NCBI GenBank assembly: GCA_002811675.1
Contig: PDIM01000048.1
Coordinates: 24,657-88,656 of the forward strand
From: Ichthyosporea sp. XGB-2017a
Lineage: Eukaryota; Opisthokonta; Ichthyosporea
Direction of reading: 5' to 3'
Length of the DNA: 64,000 bases
Part shown: positions 38,773 to 48,299 of the stretch, in pieces
How positions within the stretch are numbered: the first letter of the stretch is position 1
Layout of the letters: each line of letters opens with the position of its first letter
Program-made: the position numbers and the translations under genes
Notes under the pieces: model-generated
Database searches by the model: none
Told to the model about the DNA's origin: nothing
Seen by the model: the letters and a program-made list of their open reading frames with translations, nothing else

Positions 38773-39027
38773 TTGTTACTTGTTGGTTACAAATTAGCGC
38801 TGTTCCGGATGGGAAAGGCCATCAGCAATCAGACATGTAAGTTGTAACATGTTCATCATACTTCATAGTCCTCGTTATTTTTCCATTTCCAAGGTATTTT
38901 ACAGCCTCCCCCTCTATTCTCTTGACTCTTCCCATTGCGGTCTGTGGTCTAATTATTGTAACTTGTTTGAACTATTGGAAGTGTATTCATTTCGATTTAT
39001 GGTTTGTGGAATCTAGGAATTGGAACA

Positions 39028-39612
39028 ATGGGTAACTGCTTAGACTGTATTTACTCTGGTAATCCAGGGTCAGAAGACTACAATGGCGGCATGAAGACTT
39101 CCCCGGCGGTCGAGTTAGACATGCGTTACATGGGCAAAGATTGTGTACTTGTGAAGAACAATTCGAGAGTGTGTGGAAATGGTGGCACCCTTGCAAATGC
39201 CCCAATTGTTCAAGACAAAGCCTATTTTGAAGTTACAATTCAAGCCAAAGGTGTTTGGGGTGTTGGGGTCGCTTCCCGAGATGTGAATCTCGACAATGTC
39301 CCAATGGGGGCTTGTAAGAGCAGTTGGGTGCTGCGGAGTGATTCAACTTTGTGCCATAACAATGAGATATACTGCAAGCTCGAGGAGGAATTTGAGGAAG
39401 GGGACGTCATCGGTTGCTCATACAATCACGATGAATTGTTGTTTTACTTGAATGGGAGGATGGTGGACTGTGCTTTGAGGAATGTTAGAGGAACGGTATA
39501 CCCAGTCTTTTACGTGGATCAGAATGCTATAGTAGATGTGAGGTTCAAGCATTTTAAGCATGACGTGCCCCGCGGATATCAGGAAATTATGTTTGAACAG
39601 TCTGTCATTTGA
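39028..39612 (+). CDS. SPRYD7: SPRY domain-containing protein 7
   Basis: A small SPRY-only protein, 194 aa, intronless; human SPRYD7 is 196 aa. Exact cellular role is not established. It begins MGNCLDCIYSG, so Gly2 and nearby Cys3/Cys6 suggest N-myristoylation plus palmitoylation. The SPRY core is clear: AVELDMRYMGKDCVLVKN, CGNGGTLANAPI, AYFEVTIQAKGVWGVGVASRDVNLDNVPMG, GDVIGCSYNHDELLFYLNG, and RGTVYPVFYVDQNAIVDVRF. The end FEQSVI is like human FEQQIF. I used the ATG at 39028; the longer frame has no earlier ATG. The stop is only 29 nt from the convergent U2SURP stop. Confidence 0.94.
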   Translation: MGNCLDCIYSGNPGSEDYNGGMKTSPAVELDMRYMGKDCVLVKNNSRVCGNGGTLANAPIVQDKAYFEVTIQAKGVWGVGVASRDVNLDNVPMGACKSSWVLRSDSTLCHNNEIYCKLEEEFEEGDVIGCSYNHDELLFYLNGRMVDCALRNVRGTVYPVFYVDQNAIVDVRFKHFKHDVPRGYQEIMFEQSVI

Positions 39613-39616
39613 AATA

Positions 39617-39622
39617 TTTATT
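39617..39622 (-). terminator. U2SURP poly(A) signal next to the SPRYD7 stop
   Basis: Minus AATAAA lies 20 nt past the U2SURP stop and 5 nt from the end of SPRYD7, so the U2SURP mRNA should run antisense into SPRYD7. Confidence 0.55.
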
Positions 39623-39641
39623 CACTTATTATCCATGGAGT

Positions 39642-41582
39642 CTAAAGGTCCTCGCCGTCTATATCGTCACCATCTAAGTCTTCACCGTCAATATCATCTC
39701 CTCCAATGTCTTCACCATCAATGTCTTCACCGTCAATGTCTTCATCATTTAACGGGGCGTTTGAGCCCCGCCCGTCTGGGCAGTGTGGCTTTGCCCCTCG
39801 CAAGGCAGAAAACTGCTCTTTCGTTTCGTTCGGTAGCGCTGGTCTCCCTGGTATGGTGACACATTCTTTTCCTTTGTCGGTCAATAAAGTATTTTCTTTT
39901 GTTACATATGCCTTTTTGCTCAAGTTTTCTGTGTTTGGCTTGTTGGCGAAAAAAATGGATTTAAGCTTGTGAAGAAAAGCTTGGTCGTAAAGGAAAATAT
40001 CGCTCCATGAATTCAAAACATTTAAAATGTGTTTCTAAACAAAGATCACTTGATGTTGTAAGTTTCTTTTGCTATAGCCTAACTAAACGTCTTTGCTTTC
40101 TTCTCGAAGGCAAACATCACTTACCTTGTATACCTCAGCTCTCATTCTCGCTGATATAGAGTGCAAAGTGCGGTTAAGTGCAGTAAAGATGCTTTCAAGA
40201 CAATCCGCAAACTGTGTCCTGTAGTTTGAAGAGTTCTTAACATTGGAAGTGGAGTTATTTACAATATCAGATATTAAAAACAATTTCGCAACCTGGATTG
40301 GAGGTAGATGCTGCGTATCATAGAATGATTTGTGAATTACGTCTACGATGTTTAAGTAAAAGCTGGCATTGTTTATACAGAAGGCCATTGCACTCCCTAC
40401 TACGCTTCTCTCGAGTGTCAATTTAGAGAGTATACATCCAAGCACTTTTCGAATCTTAGACTCTAATGTGCTTTGAACTTTTGGGGTACCAGACTGGGGA
40501 GGTTTCCACAAAGGTCCATCTGCGAAAATCCGAAAATCCGCAGAGCTCCATGAATTGACATGATCACCTTGGAGTAAAGAATACAGCTTCCATTTATAAT
40601 ATATGTGACCTTCGCACCTTATATCGTGCATGAATCGAAGCTGTGAATTGTCGTTTTGTTTTTCAATGTTCAAGATGGCAAGCTCGAACTCAGGCCCATA
40701 CTTTAAGATCTGTGATATGGCGAAATGGATAACTTTAAGCAGATATCTGTCTTCGGGAATTCTCACCTGGACATAGCAGTCCTTCATGTTTACTTTGCAA
40801 TTGGGTGCTTCTTCATGGGCGCTTTCCAGAGCAGCGGTAAAAGGCTGTGCAGAAAAAGGCAGTCCGCTAGGCAGAACTGCTTTAGATCGAGGATAAGACT
40901 CTCTTTCCTGGAGAGGTTTTGCAGGCATATCAACACTCTTGCTCCAAGTAACCCGTACTTGCCTTTTCATGATAACCTTTTTATCCAAAAATTTCATTGC
41001 ATCAATCGCATCTGCTTTGTTTATAAAGCTGACGAATCCCACATTATGTTGTCGTTCAAATTCCTCAGCTGTTCGAGGCCACATAACCTTAACTGTTCCA
41101 ATAGGACCAAAAGCTCCAAAGATTTGACAAAGATCTTTTTCCGAAAGTAAAGGATGCAAATTTCCGATAAATACACTGCAAATTTTACCCAAAGATTCCT
41201 TTACCAGCCCAGTACCGGAGCGACCAGCTCTTTTGGCCTGCTCTAAATGGCGATGTTTCAGCTCTTCTTTGAAAAGTTCCAAATTACTTTTCTTTTTTCG
41301 TTTTACATTTCGTGAGTCCACGTCCTCAGCAACAGACTCTTCCAAACTTTCCCCGCGCTCAAATGCTCTTTTCATACTTGAAGGTGCCTGCCAGTTATTC
41401 CCCTCTACGTCATTGTAGTCCCCAAATGCACGTTTCAAAGGGCTATCTTTAGCAAAAGAACGTGAAAACTTTTCAAATGCAAGTCCAACTTGCTCCTCAC
41501 TGTTTTTCTTTTCATTTTCTCGTATTCTGGTCAGGTTATTTGCCACTTCTGCTCCATGTTCACAGGGTGGACTATTGTCCAT
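39642..41582 (-). CDS. U2SURP: U2 snRNP-associated SURP protein (SR140)
   Basis: SR140 associates with U2 snRNP and links splicing to the transcription machinery. Exon 1 is 40125-41582 and exon 2 39642-40034, with a 90-nt intron, giving 616 aa. Domains: charged Lys/Glu N-terminus with a basic KRKKK signal (about 94-99), RRM (134-212; VFIGNLHPLLSEKDLCQIFG, VKVMWPRT, NVGFVSFINKADA), the ring SGLPFSAQPF, SURP (about 265-345; VIHFAISQILKYGPEFE, IYYKWKLYSLLQGD), and CID (about 370-515; SVVGSAMAFCINNA, LFLISDIVNNST, and across the splice KHILNVLNSWSDIFLYDQAFL). Human U2SURP is 1,029 aa, so the long SR tail is missing here and is replaced by an Asp/Gly/Glu repeat. Secure family call. Confidence 0.95.
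39645..39755 (-). repeat. 15-nt repeat encoding an acidic DIDGE tail in U2SURP
   Basis: Variants of the unit tcaatgtcttcaccg occur about seven times and encode tandem DIDGE/DLDGD pentapeptides up to the stop codon. Confidence 0.85.
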
Positions 41583-41971
41583 ACTGATCTAGATTTGAAG
41601 CAAAATAATTAAAACAAAAACAAACCTAAACAAAATCCAGATCTCCTATGACAATAATAAAAATAACAACACTTAGGAATAGTCAGCTGGTGCAGCGACA
41701 GTAGCAGGGGGTAGGGGTATTCCTTTATTACACTAAGCTGGTGGCGGGTTTGTTTTTCTTTTGTCTTTTATTGTAGTAATGGTTATCGGTATGTTTTCCA
41801 TCGCCTTTCTTTTTCACATAAAAAAGAAGTGCGTAGATGTAAAATATATCAAGCCAACAAACTGAAGTGGCCGGTAGAAGGTTTTTTTGAATATACAGGA
41901 ATAAATTGGTGTATTAAAAAAAATGTAGTCGCCACAAGCAACTACAGTAGCAAGGGATTCACTGGCAGTAA
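41583..41971. other. U2SURP promoter and MCM7 3' region
   Basis: A minus AATAAA candidate for MCM7 lies near 41724. A 60-codon plus frame (41829-42011) overlaps the MCM7 end and is not supported. Confidence 0.45.
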
Positions 41972-44360
41972 TTATACTAAAGTAATTAAGGTGCGTGCAT
42001 TGTTAACTTGAATAAGATCCATGTTTTCATACTCTTCAAGTGTGGTGAGAAGGTGTTCTTCACGTAAACCTTGGTTGACCCCGGCATGAAGGGTCTCCTC
42101 ATAGTTGGCCGTTCTGTTTCTGTTTCTCATTGCAATAGTGGATATCAATCTCCACCATTTTTCAATATTGCCATTTCGTTGCTGTTCCGGAGCTTTGACG
42201 TTGAAGATGGATGCCTTTGACATCGTCATTAATCTAATAGCTTCGTCAATGTCATCGCGGTTAACCTCATCACTAAATCTAACTCTGGCAAGGGCTGTGG
42301 ACAAACGGAGAATAGCAAGAAGGGTTCTTGGAGTAGTGTGAAGAGCGTCCTTGTCTTCACGAGCATCTGAACGCATTTCAACATATTGGGACACAAGGTA
42401 GTTGTCAAGGTCCTTTGGAACGTGTGGATTGTAGTTGCGAGCTTTGGCAATGAAATGACGAAGAATGGTTGGGGTGACAGGTTCGTGTTCGAGAGGTGGA
42501 TGTGCATAATGTTGATGAAGGTACGTAATGTGCTGGGCCAATCGACTGTCCCCATCAATGTCTGGAGTATCAAGAATCAAGAAGAGCAAATCGAAACGCG
42601 ACAAAAGCGCGGCTGGTAAATTGATATTGTCGGTTGGAGATCGCCTGGGATTATATCGACCGTACTTGGGATTGGCAGCAGCCAAAATGGATACTCTGGC
42701 ATTAAGAGTTGTGGTCACACCAGCCTTTGCAATGGAAATTGTCTGCTGTTCCATTACTTCGTGGATGGCAGTTCGATCAATTTCATCCATCTTGTCAAAT
42801 TCATCAATGGCGCACACTCCTTTATCAGCCAACACCAAGGCACCTCCTTCAAGTGTCATTTCACCAGTGAGAGGATCTTTAGTAACCGCAGCTGTAAGAC
42901 CTGCGCCAGAGCTACCACTACCAGAAGTGTATACGCCTCGTGGAGTTAAAGTTGAAATGTGTTTCAAAAGCTGACTTTTGGCTACACCAGGATCCCCCAT
43001 GAGACATATGTTGATATCACCTCTAATCTTCATCCCATCTGCAATATCTTTGGAAGTACCACCAGTCAAAAGAAGCAAAAGGGCTTTCTTAACATCTTCA
43101 TGACCAAAGATTTCTGGGGCAATGCTACCAGCTAGCTTGTCATAGAGGTCATTGCTCTTTCTTAACTCAGATATTTGGTCTTCTATTTCCGCAGAACTGA
43201 CTGTTTCGGCGTATCCTTTCTTTTGCTTTTCAATTCGATGGGCGTCGATGAAGCAGCTTGCTCTCAAAGAAGTATCCATAGGATTCTTCTTTGGCTTCGG
43301 AAGATAGATACCACTGACATTGACCACATCACCCGTTGTAGCTTGGCGAGTGTTTTGGCCGCGAGCAATAACTTTTATACTTCTGGGAATATGCCCAACG
43401 GGAACTTGATGGGACAGTTCCTGTACGCGAAGCTCCTGATAACGAGTAAATTTCGATCCACGGGTCTGCATGTGGACCTTACCTTTCAAATTGTTCTTAA
43501 CGCAAACTTCACTGGCACACTCAGTTATGGGCATAAACACTTCAGACGTGATTTCTTGATAGATTTCAGTGTCGCACTTATCACATGTGTACGTAGCGAC
43601 AATAATATCAGATTTCACTTCTGTGGCCTTTGTAACAATGCCTTCAAAGTTAATAAGCCCTCCAATTTGCCCAGATTTGATCTGGCGAATTGCTTTGGTC
43701 TTGTTTAACTCAACATTGCGGAAACGCAATTCACTATATTACACGCAATACGAATTCCAAACTAAAGGTTAGCAGGTGTTTTCGGTTCAGAAAAACTTAA
43801 CAGCGATTTACCATAATGGCATATACAACTTACTATTGCCTCAACAAAGCTGGAGGATATCGCTTATTGGGATCAAAATTGGCCTCATTTGAACTTTCTA
43901 GAAGTCTTCGATGATTTACAAAAACGTCAAGCACAGATGGTTCAAAATCCTTGGTGCGGCCAGGCATCGCCTCATCAAGAACCCTCGAAAACATTTCAAT
44001 ATAACTTCGAGTGTTTCTTTGAACATGAATCCAAAGTTTCTTAGCGTCTTCGTCGCTTTCTTCTTCATTTTCATAAAACTACAAAGCAGAAAATGTGGAA
44101 AGTAAAGATAATGCAAGTTAAGATTCATATTTCTTCTCTTGCTCCAACAGGATTAAGACAAAAATTCAATTAAGCACACTTACTTCTTTTAAGTCCTCCA
44201 AACGAATCTCAACAACGTCTTCATCTCGATTGGCAACATCTTGCAACACTTCGAGATAGCGAAAGTGGACGTCAGCAGTAACTTCATCCTTAAAGGAGAA
44301 TTCTCGAATAAATCTTCGAAAAGCAGCTTCTTCTGCATCAAAGTTAGGTCTAGCAGTCAT
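41972..44360 (-). CDS. MCM7: DNA replication licensing factor MCM7
   Basis: MCM7 is one of six subunits of the replicative MCM2-7 helicase. Three exons: 44184-44360, 43834-44078 and 41972-43733, with introns of 105 and 100 nt, all in phase, giving 727 aa (human 719). The Zn finger has Cys at about 191, 194, 213 and 218 (CDKC...C...C). ATPase motifs: GDPGVAKSQLL (about 387), CAIDEFDKMDE, AANPKYGRYNPRRS and the arginine finger LSRFDLLF. MCM7 hallmarks are VPVGHIPRSIKV and the ending INNARTLITLV-type tail (observed VNNARTLITLV). Divergent from ANAPC4, with an E2F-like box between. Secure. Confidence 0.97.
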
Positions 44361-45027
44361 TTTTCTCAGTTACAATCAGCCAGTCAATCAAAGTATTCCG
44401 TCTATATCTACAACACAGTGTTTATACGTGATTTGTTTAGTGAGTTCGCTAATCAACCAAACATTTAACTAACAGTCAGAGTCCCAGCAGGTAAAAGGAT
44501 AGTAATCAACCCTGGGCACAACGCAGGAGGGAGGGGGAGTATAGCACACCACACAGTACACACACCCAGGCCCCAGCAGTACTGCTGCAAAGAGGGAGGG
44601 TGATGTGATGACTGATGACTGATGGGTGAGTGATACTGCACCCTGCATTATTATTCCTCCTTGGCCCTTGGCCAGCTGCGGCCCCCAGCCCCAACCGCCC
44701 ACCGATCACCCTTCTCTGCATTCTTGCCGCCAAAATATTTTCTAATAATAAATGCAGTACATCAAACCCTTTACCCCTGAATGATCATGATCATGACCAG
44801 TCCAGCTGCACTGTTGATCTTATTACAGTAGCTATGTAGCCAGATAGATACTCCGCAGCATTCCAATGTTTCTCCGCTGCAGGGAAACAGCCCCCCCCCT
44901 CTATCTATTCGTCAAGCTTGTCAGTGCAAAGGAGAAGAAACATTGATTTATTGCACAAGAGGAGTAGATCTGTACCACCGAGGAAAAGGAGGACTTGTGT
45001 ATTATTGCTTGGCCGAAGAATCAAAGC
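44361..45027. promoter_or_regulatory. shared divergent promoter of MCM7 and ANAPC4
   Basis: Holds GCCGCCAAAA (44726-44735), an E2F-like TTTTGGCGGC on the minus strand, and two overlapping ATGATCAT palindromes (44781-44794). A C-run lies near 44891. No gene seen. Confidence 0.5.
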
Positions 45028-47757
45028 ATGGCTTGCCATTCAGAAAATGAAGATGTGGGATCCTATGAGAGAGATTCTTTTCATTCTCTTGGTGAAAAGC
45101 CATTTTCAGCGGAAGTGACCCATTCCAAATGGTGCCCTTCCATGGATATCATAGCAGTATGTACAAGTGACAATGAAATATGGGTTCATCGTTTGTCGTG
45201 GCAAAAGATATGGAATTTGAGTGACTGTTCTTTTGTCCCGGCTGAAGATAGAGATGGGGAGGGAAGTATTCGTGGCAGTACGTTTGACATAGCAGAATCA
45301 GTGAATGCTGTCACTATTTCGGCCCTAGAATGGAGTCCTGATGGTCTTATTTTAGCTACTGCTCTATCAGATGGAAGGATTTTTTTGTACGAAAATGAAA
45401 ATGGCAATTTTGTGTACATGATTTCATGCCCGAGCAGAGAGCGAGCCCCCATCACTTCCCTTCAATGGCTTCAACTTTCCGGCGTCCATGATATTGGCAA
45501 GGAAGATTACCACTCCCGGTACTTTGGAGAACTTCCAAAGCTGAGTACCGCTGGGAATTCATATTCCCGGTCTTCGTCCGAGCATAGGACTGATATACTT
45601 AAGCGGGTACTCATCGAAAAGTCTTGTTCGGCGAATATACTTATTTCAGTAGACAGCAACTGTGTAGTGCGTTTCTGGGCTATGGGCGTTTTGCTTGTCT
45701 TCACATTAAATCTCAATGAAGTCTTATCAGCTGAAAAGTGTAGGATATCTTTAGAGGGCCTTCAAGAAATCCTAACTTTTTGCGTTGATCCAAGTCTCGA
45801 AACATTCTCTGCCGTCCTCAAGACTGAGGATGGAAATGCTTTTTTCACCTCTCTGCCTTTGACACACTTAAGTGCCCATAAAGAGGCCTGCATCGAAATG
45901 GCATTTCAGTATTGGCACTGTTTATACTTCGTCGATTACTTGGAGGATTCTATCGCAAGCATGACTCATGCATGGGAAGATATTTTGGTTGGGTTTGATT
46001 CTAAGCTTCAAGTTTTAGAGACTCCAGGGACATCTGTAGAAGCAGAGTTTTTGTCTCTTTTAACTAGAGGACAAGCATCACTTAACATGATGGAATTCTT
46101 GAATTTCCATCTCAAAGATCTGGTGGTGAAAAAATTGGGTAATTCAGTGGAAGTTTCTTATAGCAACATCGAAAAACTTACTTTAGAGCACTTGCATCCT
46201 GCAGCTCAAGCGTTTATGCATAGACTTGGGCATGTAAAGGGTCAGAGCTCTATAAGGACAAAATTTGAAAACTGTGGACTCTACGAGGATAGTGTGGCTA
46301 AATGTATGAATGACTTGGGTGAATTTGTCTTGAAATCCGAAGAGCTTCTGCAAGTCACAGGCAAGGCTAGAATCAGGTTTAAAGCATTTTTTAATTGGCT
46401 GCACCGCTGCATGTACGAAATCAAAGGCGAAGAAGTTCCTGGAAACCTTCAAACCAATGAAGTGGATCGAGTATTGGTTGCAGAATTTCTAAAACAAAGT
46501 TTTAATTCAAAAGCTTCTTCTGGTGAATATATTAGTAGCGAAAAACACTTTGCTTCCGAAACTGTTGGACAGTATTTTTTAGACAATAACCTCCATACCC
46601 CATTCGACCACAAATTAACTAAATGGGACGAAGTGTCTAGGGAGCTTTTGCGAATTGAAAAAATATCAGAACGGTATGACTCGCCTTTGGTTGAGCACAA
46701 TCTGGAAAAATCTCTTTTGCAAACCTTTAATGACCTAAAAAAATCTGTTAAAAATATTTTTTGCGGTTCGGACTCTGGAAAGGAAGTGCCCATCAATCCT
46801 TTCATATGCGTTCGCCTCGATCACTGTCCTTCAATTTCTTCAAAGCAGTGCGACTCAAGAGTTTTTCTGAGGGAATGCAAAAATGAACCTTCTGAAGTTT
46901 CACCCATATTTCTAAAACCATGTGAAACAAAATCCACTTTAGTGACTCGTGTTGCTCTAGGATTGTCTTCCCCAAAAATGACAGAAGAAGATCATATGTT
47001 ATTACTATCATATTCATTCCCAGAATTTGGGAATGTGAAAGGCGGAGCTTTAGCTGGGCAATTTGAGGCCTCGCTATGCTGTATATGTGAACCCCGGCGT
47101 GGAATATTACCTGGCTGTGTTACAAAAATTTCGAGCGCCAACTTTTATGAACGGAACTCTGTTTGTCTCGGTCTTTTGGACTGTCTAGATAGCCGTCCAT
47201 TTGAATTTACACCGTACTTTTCGGTGGCCGATATCTTTTCAGAAAGCTCTCCTATTCACCTGACATCACTTTTGTACTCGCCGACTGGCAAAAAGCGTGA
47301 TTTTAGAAGCTCCACACTGAAGAACCATATGCTTATAGGAAACGAGTATAGTGTGCGGGAAGTTCTTGGGAAGGGGATCCAAAGAGCTGGGGACAAGAAG
47401 TGCATACAGGGAAGTGTGGTAAGGTCAAAGAAACTTTGCAGGGTACCGACAGAGGTTCAATGCCGTTCTGATGTAGAGGCCATGAAAAAGATTGAACTCA
47501 TATGTGGTGCAAATAGCAAACGGGGAGTGGGCTTTGTATTTTACAAAAGTAGAATGTGCATGGAATTGCTAGACCTTAGAACCCATGACGAGGAGGAAAG
47601 TGATGATGAAGATGACAGTAGTGTGGATGAAGCTGAAAGTGACGATGAACAAGACGGCGGACAGCGATGCCATGACCCGCAAATGGATGACGAGGAGTCA
47701 ATAGATAGTTCTGTTAGCGCACCAAGTATAGAAATGGAAAATTGCCCTGGTAAATAA
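45028..47757 (+). CDS. ANAPC4: anaphase-promoting complex subunit 4
   Basis: APC4 is a scaffold of the APC/C ubiquitin ligase platform. The intronless frame encodes 909 aa from the ATG at 45028 (MACHSENED); human is 808. The N-terminal WD-like part includes HSKWCPSMDIIAVC, IWVHRLSWQKIW, ALEWSPDGLILATALSDGRI and ITSLQWLQ. The long-domain signature is unmistakable: EFLSLLTRGQASLNMMEFL, KKLGNSVEVSYSNIEKLTLEHLHPAAQAFMHRL, LKSEELLQVT, FKAFFNWLHRCMYEI, and VAEFLKQSF. It ends with an acidic EESDDEDDSSVDEAESDDEQ tail as in animals. Frame is open upstream to 44995 without an ATG, so a 5' exon cannot be excluded. The AATAAA overlaps the stop. Confidence 0.94.
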   Translation: MACHSENEDVGSYERDSFHSLGEKPFSAEVTHSKWCPSMDIIAVCTSDNEIWVHRLSWQKIWNLSDCSFVPAEDRDGEGSIRGSTFDIAESVNAVTISALEWSPDGLILATALSDGRIFLYENENGNFVYMISCPSRERAPITSLQWLQLSGVHDIGKEDYHSRYFGELPKLSTAGNSYSRSSSEHRTDILKRVLIEKSCSANILISVDSNCVVRFWAMGVLLVFTLNLNEVLSAEKCRISLEGLQEILTFCVDPSLETFSAVLKTEDGNAFFTSLPLTHLSAHKEACIEMAFQYWHCLYFVDYLEDSIASMTHAWEDILVGFDSKLQVLETPGTSVEAEFLSLLTRGQASLNMMEFLNFHLKDLVVKKLGNSVEVSYSNIEKLTLEHLHPAAQAFMHRLGHVKGQSSIRTKFENCGLYEDSVAKCMNDLGEFVLKSEELLQVTGKARIRFKAFFNWLHRCMYEIKGEEVPGNLQTNEVDRVLVAEFLKQSFNSKASSGEYISSEKHFASETVGQYFLDNNLHTPFDHKLTKWDEVSRELLRIEKISERYDSPLVEHNLEKSLLQTFNDLKKSVKNIFCGSDSGKEVPINPFICVRLDHCPSISSKQCDSRVFLRECKNEPSEVSPIFLKPCETKSTLVTRVALGLSSPKMTEEDHMLLLSYSFPEFGNVKGGALAGQFEASLCCICEPRRGILPGCVTKISSANFYERNSVCLGLLDCLDSRPFEFTPYFSVADIFSESSPIHLTSLLYSPTGKKRDFRSSTLKNHMLIGNEYSVREVLGKGIQRAGDKKCIQGSVVRSKKLCRVPTEVQCRSDVEAMKKIELICGANSKRGVGFVFYKSRMCMELLDLRTHDEEESDDEDDSSVDEAESDDEQDGGQRCHDPQMDDEESIDSSVSAPSIEMENCPGK

Positions 47758-47758
47758 A
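47753..47758 (+). terminator. poly(A) signal overlapping the ANAPC4 stop
   Basis: AATAAA at 47753-47758 contains the TAA stop (47755-47757). Confidence 0.6.
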
Positions 47759-48299
47759 AAGTTGTAAAGGTTTTTTCTGCATAGCAAAGTATTCTGAAGG
47801 TGGGGTCAAAACTGGAGCTGACACAAATTAGATGGCTTGAAAGCAAAAAATCGGGAAAGGTCCCAACAATTAAATTCATCCGCATGAGCATTGGCCCTTG
47901 ACTCTCCGAGTCAATTAGTGTATCACGTGACACTTCTTGCTATGCTATGGCGGATATTGTCAAAAATCTCCATTATGGACACCCCCATACATTGATGATG
48001 CCCTCTCTCATTTTATCAGTGAAGTTAAATAACCACTGCAACTAATAAGTTTGTAATGTGCTTTTGACTTTTGGATTTGCATTTGGAGCAGCCCAACTTC
48101 AGGCTCGTACGTCTGTGGCCCATGGAGAACACGTCCTTGACTCGGGGATTTCTGTTATACTAAAGGGACTAACTACCAGCTATTGAAGAGGAATCCATTG
48201 GGGAACAGTTGAAGCTGGGGCCTTGTGTGTTTTTTTTATTCCAATCTAATTGTGTATGGGGATTCGTCTAGTAAGGTTGCTGGCCGTGGTGAGGGAAAA
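47758..48299. other. ANAPC4 3' / Vac8-like 5' region
   Basis: Mixed sequence with a T-run before the Vac8-like start. No gene or motif that I can support. Confidence 0.45.

Larger units (their letters stand above)
37892..39027. other. ATG3/SPRYD7 divergent region with an assembly gap
   Basis: Contains a duplicated block on either side of a 100-N gap. CCCTAA boxes (38328 and its copy at about 38756) lie upstream of SPRYD7. A short frame starting MDTKPKIYTV occurs in both copies but diverges after 38 codons because of a 32-nt indel; I do not call it a gene. Confidence 0.6.
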
